A stretch of 64,000 nucleotides of DNA from Ancylothrix sp. D3o (lineage in GTDB: Bacteria; Cyanobacteriota; Cyanobacteriia; Cyanobacteriales; Oscillatoriaceae). This document shows, piece by piece, positions 16,865-25,975 of the stretch. Below the pieces are notes generated by a model. It saw only the letters and a list, made by a program, of their open reading frames with translations. It did not search any database and was not told the origin of the DNA. Where the stretch lies: contig NZ_JAMXEX010000009.1 of NCBI RefSeq assembly GCF_025370775.1, positions 1-64,000 on the forward strand. The letters run 5' to 3'. How positions within the stretch are numbered: position 1 is the stretch's first letter; every line of letters begins with the position of its first letter. The translations under genes and the position numbers were made by a program.

Positions 16865-18178
16865 ATGGATAACAAACGATTGCCGCCTGGGGAGTTGGGT
16901 TTGCCGGTGATTGGTGAGACTCTGAGTTTTGTTTTTGATCGGCAATACATTAAGAGTAAATATGATAAATATGGGGCGATTTTTAAGACGCGGTTATTGG
17001 GAAGACCTGCGGTTTTTTTGGTGGGCCCGGAGGCAAATGAGTTTGTGCTTTCTTCGGGAATGGAGTATTTTTCTTGGCGTTCTGGTTGGCCGGAGACGTT
17101 TAAGGTTTTGTTGGGGGAGTCTTTGTTTTTGCAGGATGGGGAGGAACATAAGCGAAATCGCCGTTTAATGATGCCGGCTTTGCATGGTGCGGCGCTTCCC
17201 CGCTATGTTTCGACAATGGAAGAAATTACGCAAAAATATTTAAAAATCTGGGAGGAAAAAGGGGAGTTTGTTTGGTTTGAGGAGATGAAAAAGTTAACGT
17301 TTGAAATTGCGACGGTTTTGTTGTTGGGGGCAAATCCTGGGGCAGAAGTTGACCGGCTGAGTGGGTTGTTTACTACGCTGACAAATGGGTTGTTTTCGCT
17401 GTTGCCGGTGCGCTTGCCGGTGACGGGGTTCGGGAGGGCAATTGCGGCGCGAAATGAGTTGTTAAAACATTTAGAAAGGGTGGTGAAAGAGCGTCAAGAA
17501 AATCCGACTAATGATGTGTTGAGTTTGTTGATTGAGGCGCGGGATGAGGAGGGTAATAAGTTAAGTTTAGAAGAGTTGACGGCTCAGGCGATGTTGTTGT
17601 TGTTTGCCGGCCATGAAACGACGACTTCGATGTTAACTTGGTTGTGTTTGGAGTTGGGCCGCTATCCAGAGGTTTTGGAGCGGGCGAGAAAGGAACAAAA
17701 ACAACTGGAATTGATGGGTGATTTGAGTTTGGAACAGTTGGGGCAAATGTCTTATCTTGACCAAATTTTGTTAGAAATTGAGCGGATGCACCCACCAGTG
17801 GGAGGTGGTTTTCGTGGGGTGGTTAAACCCTTTGAGTTTAATGGGTTTTATGTGCCGGCGGGTTGGTTGGCTTTGTATTCAATTAAGATGACTCATTATT
17901 TGCCTGATGTTTATCCAAATCCGCAAAATTTTGACCCGGATCGTTTTAGTTTGGAACGTCAAGAACATAAAAAACGTCCGATGAGTTTGGTGGGGTTTGG
18001 TGGCGGTTCTCGGATTTGTATTGGGTTTGCTTTTGCTAAGTTGGAAATGAAGATTGTGGCGGCTTATTTGTTGCGAAATTATGCTTGGGAAATTTTGCCA
18101 AATCAAAGTTTGGAGGTGGTTGAGATTCCAACACGCCGGCCTAAAGATGGGTTGCGCGTAAAATTTGAAAAGTTGTGA
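16865..18178 (+). CDS. Cytochrome P450 (CYP120-like)
   Basis: A 437-residue soluble P450. It shows the proline-rich start LPPGELGLPVIGET, the I-helix oxygen-binding FAGHETTTS, the K-helix E-x-x-R in EIERMHPP, and the haem loop FGGGSRICIGFAFA with the thiolate cysteine. Gene size and the N-terminal sequence resemble cyanobacterial CYP120, whose Synechocystis member hydroxylates retinoic acid; that substrate is only a guess here. The ATG at 16865 has GGAG about 10 bases upstream, whereas the upstream GTG at 16838 adds nine non-conserved residues. No redox partner is nearby. Confidence 0.92.
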   Translation: MDNKRLPPGELGLPVIGETLSFVFDRQYIKSKYDKYGAIFKTRLLGRPAVFLVGPEANEFVLSSGMEYFSWRSGWPETFKVLLGESLFLQDGEEHKRNRRLMMPALHGAALPRYVSTMEEITQKYLKIWEEKGEFVWFEEMKKLTFEIATVLLLGANPGAEVDRLSGLFTTLTNGLFSLLPVRLPVTGFGRAIAARNELLKHLERVVKERQENPTNDVLSLLIEARDEEGNKLSLEELTAQAMLLLFAGHETTTSMLTWLCLELGRYPEVLERARKEQKQLELMGDLSLEQLGQMSYLDQILLEIERMHPPVGGGFRGVVKPFEFNGFYVPAGWLALYSIKMTHYLPDVYPNPQNFDPDRFSLERQEHKKRPMSLVGFGGGSRICIGFAFAKLEMKIVAAYLLRNYAWEILPNQSLEVVEIPTRRPKDGLRVKFEKL

Positions 18179-18396
18179 TTGGTTGAGGATAAATAGCGCC
18201 GGTTGAAACCAAAACGGCGATGCAGTTTAGGGATTCGATGAGGCCGGGGAGGATATTATTTATAGGTGGATAAGGGCTGTTGACAAATTCCTCTCAAACT
18301 GAGATAATATTAAGATATCTATCCTCAGTCCAGCAACTTCCTCACAGTTTTATTGATATTGATGAGATTTCTTTATGCAAATTAAAATTAAAAGAA

Positions 18397-18696
18397 ATGC
18401 ACTTAATATCGATTCGCAATCTACGGGCGGCTGCTAATCAGTATCCCGATGTCAAAAAACAAATTGATGACTGGTATGCAAATGTTAAGCAAGCAGAATG
18501 GCAAAATTTGGAGGATGTTCGCCAGATTTACCGAGATGCTGAAGCGGTAGGAAACTTCACCGGTTTTAATATCAAAGGCAATGATTATCGCCTGATTGTT
18601 GGGATTAACTACGAAAAGCAAACTGTTTACTACAAATATTTCCTTACCCACGCTGAATACGACAAAAATAAATGGAAAAATGACGATTACTTTTGA
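18397..18696 (+). CDS. higB: HigB-type mRNA interferase toxin
   Basis: A 99-residue RelE-superfamily toxin of the HigB_toxin family. It has the family features WYANVKQAEWQNLEDVRQ, VGNFTGFNIKGNDYRLIV and the C-terminal THAEYDKNKW, which includes the His and Tyr residues expected near the active site. Such toxins cleave mRNA on the ribosome. The ATG at 18397 gives the standard length; a TTG 117 bp upstream would add a non-homologous extension. It overlaps the antitoxin gene by 17 bp, the inverted toxin-first order typical of hig loci. An AT-rich block with GATAATATT/GATATC words upstream may hold the operator. Confidence 0.88.
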   Translation: MHLISIRNLRAAANQYPDVKKQIDDWYANVKQAEWQNLEDVRQIYRDAEAVGNFTGFNIKGNDYRLIVGINYEKQTVYYKYFLTHAEYDKNKWKNDDYF

Positions 18697-19081
18697 CCGA
18701 GTTACTTATAGCAAACTCCTGTCAGAAATTGCTCCCCAAGCGATTGAGACTGAAGAGGAATACGCTCGCCTCCTGAAAGTAGCAGAGCGGCTAACTTTTG
18801 CGAAAAACACCACTCCAGAGGAGACAGCTTTACATAAATTGTTAGTAACGCTGATAGAAGTCTATGAGACAGAACACTATCCGATGGATAAAAGTTTGCC
18901 TCACGAGATTTTGCAACATATTCTCGAATCTAGCGGCCTTAGTCAAGCGGATTTAGCAGACATTATGAAGTCTTCGAGTGATGTTGTGTCTGAAGTTATC
19001 AACGGTAAACGGGCGGTTAGCAAAGCACAGGCTAAAGCACTTGGTGATTACTTTAAGGTGTCGCCTAGTTTGTTTATCTGA
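18680..19081 (+). CDS. higA: HigA-type antitoxin with HTH domain
   Basis: A 133-residue partner of the toxin just upstream. The N-terminal half is helical and acidic (IAPQAIETEEEYARLLKVAERL), a toxin-binding part seen in the large HigA subgroup. The C-terminal half is an XRE-type HTH: HILESSGLSQADLADIMKSS then VVSEVINGKRAVSKAQAKAL. It would neutralise HigB and repress the operon. The ATG at 18680 lies in the last codons of higB, indicating translational coupling. A start further upstream exists in frame but would overlap the toxin almost entirely. Confidence 0.9.
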   Translation: MTITFDRVTYSKLLSEIAPQAIETEEEYARLLKVAERLTFAKNTTPEETALHKLLVTLIEVYETEHYPMDKSLPHEILQHILESSGLSQADLADIMKSSSDVVSEVINGKRAVSKAQAKALGDYFKVSPSLFI

Positions 19082-19331
19082 TATCAAATCCGCTTACATT
19101 GGAATTATCAAGTAGTGGAAGCCGGAGATATCTCTTTGATAGCTAGGGATCTTTCCGGTTAGCACTACGCCAAACCCTGTAGAGCAAATATAGTGGGATT
19201 TTTAAATGTCTTTACAAAATTAAATAATATCCGGGCTGAAATAGTAGCAAATGATTGGGAATTTTGTTTTAATTGGGTGATGTTAAAACAGTAAAAGTCT
19301 GTGGGTTATTCTGGAATGATTGGCAAAGTAT

Positions 19332-19910
19332 ATGGGGAATCAATTAACTTTAGAGTGGAAAGAGTGCGGTGCGGTGAAATTTCATGTTATTGATGACCGG
19401 CACTCAAGTAAAAATCCGGGTACTGTTCGTCTTGGACGCGATCCAAATAAGTGCGATATCGTGCTGGCTAACCCAACGGTTTCGGGGCTGCATATTGAGA
19501 TTTTTTTTAATGAGCAAGATAATAAGTTTTGGCTGCGGAATTTGCGGGAAAGTAACCCGCCGGTTGTTGATCAAAAGCGTTTGATTTCGGGGGAAGTTCC
19601 GCTGGATGAAGATAGCGTGATTTATTTGGGAGATTTGCAGCTAGTTGTAAAGACAATTTCTGTGGATTGTACGATTGCGCCGACAATTTTAGTTCCGCCG
19701 CCGGTGCCGGGAATATCTCCCTCAAAATCTCCCCAAATATCTCCCCAATCATCTCCTCAAATATCGGTGGCGGCTACTAAACCTCCGAGTAATAATTATG
19801 GCTTAGAGTGTCCTTGTTGTCATCGCGTTTCGCCTTATGAACGTTTAGATTTAGGATGTCCTTGGTGTGGAACTTCTCTGGCGGCGGCTCATAGTGTGGT
19901 TATGCCATGA
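19332..19910 (+). CDS. FHA domain protein with C-terminal zinc ribbon
   Basis: A protein of about 192 residues. Residues 20-110 form a forkhead-associated domain: VRLGRDPNKCDIVL, then TVSGLHIEIFF (the Ser-x-x-His core) and a DSVIYLGDLQLVV end strand. A Ser/Pro/Gln linker (about 120-160) follows, then a four-cysteine zinc ribbon, CPCCHR...CPWCG. FHA domains bind phosphothreonine peptides, so this protein should read out a Ser/Thr kinase signal. The next gene (19947) also starts with an FHA domain, 36 bp away, suggesting a functional pair. The ATG at 19332 is preferred over a TTG at 19320. Confidence 0.82.
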   Translation: MGNQLTLEWKECGAVKFHVIDDRHSSKNPGTVRLGRDPNKCDIVLANPTVSGLHIEIFFNEQDNKFWLRNLRESNPPVVDQKRLISGEVPLDEDSVIYLGDLQLVVKTISVDCTIAPTILVPPPVPGISPSKSPQISPQSSPQISVAATKPPSNNYGLECPCCHRVSPYERLDLGCPWCGTSLAAAHSVVMP

Positions 19911-19946
19911 TTGAGGATGGGAAAAGGTTAATAATTATAGGTTAAT

Positions 19947-21896
19947 ATGATGCAAATTCGCTTAGTTTTAGAAGATGCGGCGACGGGGGAAAGACGCGAG
20001 CCGGTGTTTAATGTACCGATTGCAATGGGACGGGATTTTGCGGGAATGCCGGTGGAATTAAATCAACGTAGAGTGTCGCGTTTGGTGTTGAATAGTGGCG
20101 AAATTTCGCGGTTTCATGCGTTAATTGATGAGGAAAATGGCGGGTTGGTTGTTGTTGACCAAAATAGCCGCAATGGAATTTTTGTTAATGGCAACCGGCA
20201 GACTCGTTCTGCTTTGGCAAATGGGGATATTTTACAAATTGGCCCTTATCAAATAACTGTTTCTTTTGCTCCAATCACAACTCAGCCAACGCTGGCGGCT
20301 AATTCGCAAATTTTCTTTAATCCTAATACAAATATTCCTGATCCAAGGGTGGCGGAGCCGGTGGTGGGGGGTGAGTTTCCCCCGGCTAGTTTTGTGGAGA
20401 AACAAGTGGTGGGGGTGCAAGATATTTATGCGATGAAGTTGCCGGTGGATGAGGTTGATTATGGGGCAATTGGGGCCGGTTTGGGTAGTTTTATTTGGGT
20501 GGATTTTTTAAGAATATTTGGGGTAAAACCTGAGCAAATTATAGCGCTGGGAATGGAAAAAGAACCCTATGCAAGATATCGCCGGCTTTGTTTAAATTCC
20601 CAGATTCCTTTGCATGAAAGATTGCGGTCTAATTCTGATTCTTGTCCTGATAATATTTGGGGATGGCCGAGTTATGCGTTGCGGGAAGCTTGGCGGGATT
20701 TTTTTAAGGGTAATTTTGCGGGAAGTTTGAAGTATTTATGGCAGGTTTTTGCGGAACCAACTTTTGCCGAAACTTATACACCTCGCAGTGGTAATGTTTT
20801 TGATTCAATAGATAGGGAAAGCCAGCGAATTAATTGGGAGCAAATTTATCGTTATGGACGGGTGAGGGGGATTCGGAAAACGGATGATGGGCGGTATGCG
20901 ATTGCTTATTCTCGTTCGAGTTCTGAACACAGAGAACACGCTTTTTTAATTGCTCGTTATGTGCATTTGGCACCTGGTTATCCGGCGATTCAGTTTTTGC
21001 CTGATTTGCAAGAATATCGCCAAAAAACAAATGATTTTAAAGCGGTGGTGAATGCTTATGAAGACCACCACCATATTTATGAACATTTAGAGCGAAAAGG
21101 TGGGACAATTTTGTTGCGAGGTCGGGGAATTGTAGCATCAAGAATTGTGCAGAGAGTTTATGAGGCGCGGTTGCGAAATCCTAATATTTCTTTGCTACAT
21201 TTAATGCGTTCGCCAAAACCGCAAGGTAATCGTTTTGGGAAGGCTCAAAGAAAGGTGGTGAATCATTATGAGTTGCAGCCTTTTAACTGGCCTAAAGCAA
21301 ATTGGGGGGGTGATTTGCGCCGGGTTTTGGAGTTAGCTACTCCTGAACAACGCAAGCAATTATTAACAGATTGGGGGGGTACAACGACGGCGGAAAGAGG
21401 CGATTGGCAGCATATTGTTGAGGAGGGTTTGAGTCGGGGATGGTATAAAATTGAGTTTGGGGAAGTGAAAAAGGTTGAGCAGGAAAATGATAGGGTTGTG
21501 ACTTATATTCAAGAGAAACAGTTTAATGGTGAGGTGCGTTTGCAGGCGGATTTTGTGATTGATGCAACGGGTCTTGATGCTCATGTGAAGGCAAATCCTT
21601 TGTTAGATGATTTGGTTAGTTGTTATCAGTTGCCGTTGAATCATTTGGGCCGGTTGTGTGTGAGTAATGAGTTTGAGTTGGTGGAAATGCGGACAAATAA
21701 GGGGCGAATGTATGCGGCGGGTGCTGTTACTTTGGGTGGGCCTTATGCGCCGGTTGATAGTTTTTTGGGGTTGCAATATGCGGCGCTTTGTTGTGTGGAT
21801 AGTTTGGCTTTTATAAGGGCACCGGGTGTGAAAAAAATCAATGGTTTTAGGTCTTTTGTTGAGTGGGTGAAATGGGTTTTTAATCAATCGCCTTAA
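19947..21896 (+). CDS. FHA domain fused to a flavin-monooxygenase-like oxidoreductase
   Basis: A 649-residue fusion. The N-terminal FHA domain (about 22-108) has MGRDFAGMPVEL, SGEISRFHALIDE and NSRNGIFVNG, the canonical phosphothreonine-binding loops. After a linker, residues 165-640 look like a two-dinucleotide-binding oxidoreductase: a first Rossmann loop AIGAGLGSF, a second GRGIVASRIVQR preceded by a strand, and FVIDATGLDAH, the ATG motif of flavin N-hydroxylating monooxygenases; the C-terminal region YAAGAVTLGGPYAP is a flavin-capping strand. Substrate unknown. The pairing suggests phosphorylation-dependent docking of a redox enzyme; that is inference. It is in an apparent operon with the FHA/zinc-ribbon gene upstream. 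Confidence 0.78.
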   Translation: MMQIRLVLEDAATGERREPVFNVPIAMGRDFAGMPVELNQRRVSRLVLNSGEISRFHALIDEENGGLVVVDQNSRNGIFVNGNRQTRSALANGDILQIGPYQITVSFAPITTQPTLAANSQIFFNPNTNIPDPRVAEPVVGGEFPPASFVEKQVVGVQDIYAMKLPVDEVDYGAIGAGLGSFIWVDFLRIFGVKPEQIIALGMEKEPYARYRRLCLNSQIPLHERLRSNSDSCPDNIWGWPSYALREAWRDFFKGNFAGSLKYLWQVFAEPTFAETYTPRSGNVFDSIDRESQRINWEQIYRYGRVRGIRKTDDGRYAIAYSRSSSEHREHAFLIARYVHLAPGYPAIQFLPDLQEYRQKTNDFKAVVNAYEDHHHIYEHLERKGGTILLRGRGIVASRIVQRVYEARLRNPNISLLHLMRSPKPQGNRFGKAQRKVVNHYELQPFNWPKANWGGDLRRVLELATPEQRKQLLTDWGGTTTAERGDWQHIVEEGLSRGWYKIEFGEVKKVEQENDRVVTYIQEKQFNGEVRLQADFVIDATGLDAHVKANPLLDDLVSCYQLPLNHLGRLCVSNEFELVEMRTNKGRMYAAGAVTLGGPYAPVDSFLGLQYAALCCVDSLAFIRAPGVKKINGFRSFVEWVKWVFNQSP

Positions 21897-21912
21897 CAAC
21901 GCACCGAAGAAA

Positions 21913-21934
21913 GCGACGGGTTAAAACCCGCCGC
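21913..21934. repeat. Dispersed palindromic repeat
   Basis: GCGACGGGTT-AA-AACCCGCCGC, a 10-bp near-perfect palindrome, followed by AGTCCTACGGACT (a second palindrome). This is a common cyanobacterial interspersed hairpin; it may stabilise the 3' end of the FHA-flavoprotein transcript. Confidence 0.65.
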
Positions 21935-22005
21935 TACATGAACAAAGTCCTACGGACTAATATTTGTTTTTTGCTCATTAGTTCTATCTAAAATTTACAA
22001 TCAAT

Positions 22006-22434
22006 ATGACTCCTACTTTATTTGGCCGGTGGCAAACTCGTTTATTACTTTTGTTGACGGTTGCTGTTTTGATTACTTTGCCTTTTTTCTGGGGAAAAGT
22101 TGGGGGGAAGTCGGGGCCGGTTTTTTATTTTATTCTTGTTTATGTGGCGGTTTTTGGGGTTGGTTGGGATTGGGTTTATAATTATTTGCAAAAATTTCGC
22201 TGGGATTCTGATTGGCCGGCTGTTTTTCAGCTTTTGGCCGGTGTTTGGGAAGGGGTGTTTTTAGGCGGGTTGTTTTCGCTTTTTGAATTGCCTGGCGTTC
22301 CCCGTCAAGAGTTCAGTTTAGGCGTGTTTATTGGGCATTACAGTTGTGTGTGGTTGGGGGTTTTTATTGTTTCTCAATCTTTGATGAGAATTTTGTTTCC
22401 GCGTTGGCGGTTTAAAGGTGGGCAATGGTTATAA
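22006..22434 (+). CDS. Hypothetical multi-pass membrane protein
   Basis: A 142-residue protein with about four hydrophobic segments (14-29, 40-57, 80-97 and 110-130), Trp- and Phe-rich. It is unrecognised. It lies 109 bp after the FHA-flavoprotein gene on the same strand and could share its transcript, although a palindromic repeat sits between them. Its last six bases overlap the stop region of the convergent glycosyltransferase gene at 22429. Confidence 0.65.
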   Translation: MTPTLFGRWQTRLLLLLTVAVLITLPFFWGKVGGKSGPVFYFILVYVAVFGVGWDWVYNYLQKFRWDSDWPAVFQLLAGVWEGVFLGGLFSLFELPGVPRQEFSLGVFIGHYSCVWLGVFIVSQSLMRILFPRWRFKGGQWL

Positions 22435-23595
22435 GTTTTTAGACAGTAAAATTTGTTGATAAATTTGGATGGTTTTTTGAGCAATATTATCCCAGTTATA
22501 ATGTTTTAAAGCATACTGTTGGGCATTTAAACCTCGCTGTTTTCTTTCGGCAGGATCTTGTAACGCTAAACGTAGCACACCGGCCAAAGATTCCACATCA
22601 CAATTTGCTACCCAACCGGCTTTTGCTTTTTCCACATCTTGCCAAATATAAACTTGATTAGAAATCACCACCGGCAACCCAGATACCATAGCTTCGGCAA
22701 CCGCAATACCAAAGTTTTCGTAATAGGAAGGCAAGACAAAAATATCGGATTCTTGCAAAAATTTCGCTTTAATTTCCCCAGAAACAAATCCCGTGATGGT
22801 AGTGTGATTAGCAAGAGTAGATTCTTCAATTTGCAGCCGGATTTTTGTTTCGTATTCCGCATCTTGGGGATTATTGCCGGCCAGGATAAAATGAAAATTT
22901 ATGTTTTCTGATAACAGTTTTTCTAAAGCAGGAATCAGTATATTTAAGCCTTTTTTTGGTTCTATTCGAGACATGAATAAAATGCACGGTGAGGAAGTTT
23001 CGAGTGTTTGTTTTGGTGACACCGGCGCCGGTGCATTCACCCCCAAAGGAATAATTAAATCTTGGGTTGATAAACCAAAGTGTGCTGAAACTTTTGCTTC
23101 TTGATGACTGGTAAAATGAATGGCCGCTGCACCGGCTAAGTTGGGTTTTTCAAACAAAGCAATATAAGCTTTTTTTAAAACTTTTTTCTTTTCTAAATCT
23201 GCCGGATCAAGCGTTCCCAAAGGCCGCAAAATATAAGGCAATTTTCGATTCCTACAAATCATCGCGCTTGCGGTACTTACAGGAGAAAATAAAGCATGAA
23301 TATGAGCAATATCAAACTCTTTTGTGTGTTGATATAACCACTGCAATAACTCCGCAGAAAACTTATACCGGCGAAACGGAGAACACCGAAAATATCGCAC
23401 TTGATAACCGTCTTGAAAAACCGGTTGATCGAGGGGTACATCCAGCGGTGGTTGACCCTGATCGCCATTAGAATTAGTAGTTAAAATCGTGACATCAATT
23501 CCTTGACGGGCAAGGGCAGCAGCAAAGCCTAAAATCATTTGACTTGGCCCGCCATAAACAAGAGAAATTGAGGGAATAATTTGTAAGATTTTCAT
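22429..23595 (-). CDS. Glycosyltransferase family 4 (GT-B fold)
   Basis: A 388-residue GT4-type enzyme that moves a sugar from a nucleotide donor with retention. The N-terminal half begins MKILQIIPSISLVYGGPSQ (acceptor domain with the GG loop). The C-terminal half has ILFMSRIEPKKGLNIL and the donor-site block SYYENFGIAVAEAMVSGLPVV, containing the E-x7-E motif of GT4. Start and stop codons abut the upstream glycosyltransferase gene (1 bp apart), so the two are translated together and probably act on one surface glycan. Confidence 0.9.
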   Translation of the reverse strand: MKILQIIPSISLVYGGPSQMILGFAAALARQGIDVTILTTNSNGDQGQPPLDVPLDQPVFQDGYQVRYFRCSPFRRYKFSAELLQWLYQHTKEFDIAHIHALFSPVSTASAMICRNRKLPYILRPLGTLDPADLEKKKVLKKAYIALFEKPNLAGAAAIHFTSHQEAKVSAHFGLSTQDLIIPLGVNAPAPVSPKQTLETSSPCILFMSRIEPKKGLNILIPALEKLLSENINFHFILAGNNPQDAEYETKIRLQIEESTLANHTTITGFVSGEIKAKFLQESDIFVLPSYYENFGIAVAEAMVSGLPVVISNQVYIWQDVEKAKAGWVANCDVESLAGVLRLALQDPAERKQRGLNAQQYALKHYNWDNIAQKTIQIYQQILLSKNL

Positions 23596-23596
23596 T

Positions 23597-24763
23597 TTAA
23601 AACAGGCTTTTATAGAAGTTTAATTGTTGTTGAGCGAGAGATTTATTAGTATAATAATTTATGGCCCGTTTATAACCTCTTTCAGCAACATTTCTAGCGA
23701 TTTCCGGGCTTTTTATCAATTCAAGTAAGCAAGTTTTAAGCGCTTCTGCGTTGCCTTCTGGAAAAATAAAACCGGCATTTTCAATTACATTAGGAATTTC
23801 CCCAGAATTAGACCCAATCACCGGAACCCCACAAGCCATTGCCTCAATTAAAACATGACCAAATTGCTCTTTCCACCCCACCGCCGTTAAAGTTTTAAAC
23901 TTCTCGGTAGTTTGCGATGGCAACACTAACACATTCATTAAATTAATATACCGGCTAACTTGTTCATGGGGTACACTTTCCACAAAAATTAACCTACTTT
24001 CGAGATTATTTTCTTTTGCCCAAATTATCAAAGTTTCCTGCAACTCACCACGCCCGACTAATAACCATTTCCATTCATACTTACTCAACATTGTCAAGGT
24101 TTTAGCAAGAGTTAATAAGCCTTTTTCTTCAACAAATCTCCCCACAAAACCGACAACAAAATCATTTTCTTTAATTCCTAACTGCTGACGTAATTCTGGC
24201 TGAGGTTGGGGGCAAAATAATGTTTCATCTACCCCCAACTGTGGCATCACTTTTACAGCGCCTTTGTAACCGCGTTTTTGCAAAATTTCCGCTGCATCCT
24301 GATTACCGGCAATTAATCCATCCGTGTGTTGCAAATTATAAGATTCCAACCAAGAAATCGGAAATTTTAATTGATAAGGCAAATTCCACCATGTAAAAAA
24401 TACATTTTTAGCCTGAAGATTTAACAGCCGGTTGAGAGTAATTAACTGGGCATAAGCAAGCGATCTTGAACCTTGTTCAACTTGGATAATTTGCGGTTGA
24501 AAATCTCGCAACAACTTAATTAAATCTGCCCCAAAAGTTAATAAACCTTGATGATTTTGGCTGAAATTAGAAACCGGCACCACTTTAAAATTACCTTCGT
24601 CTAAAAATTGCGTTTCAATTACCTGATTTTGCACCCCCCCAGGCTTCCACCGGCGCGGTACCACAACTATCACTTCAATTCCCGGTTCCAAACTTGCCAA
24701 AATTCGCAATTTTTGGCGGTTAAGATCAACAATATAAGTGTGACTGACAACCAAAACTTTCAT
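23597..24763 (-). CDS. Glycosyltransferase family 4 (GT-B fold)
   Basis: A 388-residue GT4-type enzyme. Recognisable are the N-terminal Rossmann start VLVVSHTYIVDL, VGFVGRFVEEKGLLTL in the second domain, and the donor-binding EQFGHVLIEAMACGVPVIGS with both glutamates of the E-x7-E motif. I use the ATG at 24763 rather than the TTG one codon before. It is placed between a secreted retropepsin-like gene and a second glycosyltransferase with spacings of 12 and 1 bp, so all three are probably one transcript. The acceptor glycan is unknown. Confidence 0.9.
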   Translation of the reverse strand: MKVLVVSHTYIVDLNRQKLRILASLEPGIEVIVVVPRRWKPGGVQNQVIETQFLDEGNFKVVPVSNFSQNHQGLLTFGADLIKLLRDFQPQIIQVEQGSRSLAYAQLITLNRLLNLQAKNVFFTWWNLPYQLKFPISWLESYNLQHTDGLIAGNQDAAEILQKRGYKGAVKVMPQLGVDETLFCPQPQPELRQQLGIKENDFVVGFVGRFVEEKGLLTLAKTLTMLSKYEWKWLLVGRGELQETLIIWAKENNLESRLIFVESVPHEQVSRYINLMNVLVLPSQTTEKFKTLTAVGWKEQFGHVLIEAMACGVPVIGSNSGEIPNVIENAGFIFPEGNAEALKTCLLELIKSPEIARNVAERGYKRAINYYTNKSLAQQQLNFYKSLF

Positions 24764-24775
24764 CAAACCACCCCC

Positions 24776-25924
24776 TTATAAACGAGTCAAAGACAAACTC
24801 CCCACATCAGGATAACCCAATTGATTACGCTTACCAAAACGCCAATGTTGCTGATATTGATTGAGGAAATTTTGCCCGACAATGCCATCAACACCAAGAA
24901 ACTGTAACACCTTACTTTCTAACACCACAGCTTCCAGATTTTGAGTTTGATATTGCTGGATAGAAAATTGTTCTAAGGCCATTTTTTTACCCATTTCTTT
25001 GCCGCAAAAACCCTTTACTTCTATCGGTTCAGCCTTTGATAAATCAAGGGAAATTTTTGGGGCAACCTTATCAGAAAGCACCATCATTTCAGCGCCGGTG
25101 TCTATTAAAAAAGTAAAGGGCCCCTGACCATTAATTTTAACTTCTGCCGTCATAATTCCCATATTTCCTGTGAGGGGAATGGCATCTGATGTGGGAGTTG
25201 TTGAAGGTAAAAATTGCAATTCCAAAGTTTTAGGGTTTAAAATCATATCAAAACCGCTGATAAAATCCATTCCCAAAACCCCCCCAACCTTCGCAGGAAT
25301 GGCAGTTTGTGGTAATGCCATTCCCGTCACACCTTCAACTTTTGCCGCCTCCACCGCTAACACCGGCAACGGGTGAATTGTTGCGTTTATTTCTGCACAA
25401 TTTTCGCCCACCACCATAAACGCTAATAACTCTTTAGGAATGGGGGTTCCTTTCACATTCAATTGCTCAACAATTTTCGCATCCACAACAGAATTAGAAG
25501 CGCCGGTATCAAGTAAAAAACTGGCCGGTTTTCCGCCTAAATTCACCGGCACAGTTAACAATTTTTGCTCAGGAACAGGCTGCATTGTGATAGTTGCTTG
25601 TCCCTGACTGGAAGGTTGCGGTAAAGTAATTCCCGTTGTTTTTACAATAGCAATCATTCGCTCTTTTGCATCGCGGCGAATACTGCCATCGGGGGCTAAC
25701 ATTACAACTTTAAATATACATTGGGTAGAAGCAGTTTCTATGGCTTCAAGCGAGCCGGTTTGTTCAGGAGAAATGCTATTTTTAACGCAGTTTACAACTT
25801 CTTCTAAAATTGCTTCACCGGCAGGAGGAGTTGGCGTTTGAGCAAAATTCGGCAGACTGATTAAAGTCAGAGTGCCGGTGGATAAAAAACCAATGCTTAG
25901 GGCAACTTTCCAGAAACGTTTCAT
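24776..25924 (-). CDS. Secreted double retropepsin-like aspartic protease
   Basis: A 382-residue protein with a signal peptide (MKRFWKVALSIGFLSTGTLT, cleavage near FAQTP) and two retropepsin-type active-site loops, ASFLLDTGASNSVVDAK (about 135-151) and FTFLIDTGAEMMVLSDK (about 271-287). Each is followed by the expected hydrophobic-Gly strand (GGVLGMDFI and VDGIVGQNFL). Retropepsins normally dimerise with one Asp-Thr-Gly each; two copies in one chain could form an intramolecular active site like pepsin. Gene context (glycosyltransferases downstream, small secreted proteins upstream) suggests a periplasmic or cell-surface role. Substrate unknown. Confidence 0.85.
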   Translation of the reverse strand: MKRFWKVALSIGFLSTGTLTLISLPNFAQTPTPPAGEAILEEVVNCVKNSISPEQTGSLEAIETASTQCIFKVVMLAPDGSIRRDAKERMIAIVKTTGITLPQPSSQGQATITMQPVPEQKLLTVPVNLGGKPASFLLDTGASNSVVDAKIVEQLNVKGTPIPKELLAFMVVGENCAEINATIHPLPVLAVEAAKVEGVTGMALPQTAIPAKVGGVLGMDFISGFDMILNPKTLELQFLPSTTPTSDAIPLTGNMGIMTAEVKINGQGPFTFLIDTGAEMMVLSDKVAPKISLDLSKAEPIEVKGFCGKEMGKKMALEQFSIQQYQTQNLEAVVLESKVLQFLGVDGIVGQNFLNQYQQHWRFGKRNQLGYPDVGSLSLTRL

Positions 25925-25975
25925 TTTTCTATCTCATAGTTGCTAGACTTTCCCTATTATAAACCCCGTTTCAAT

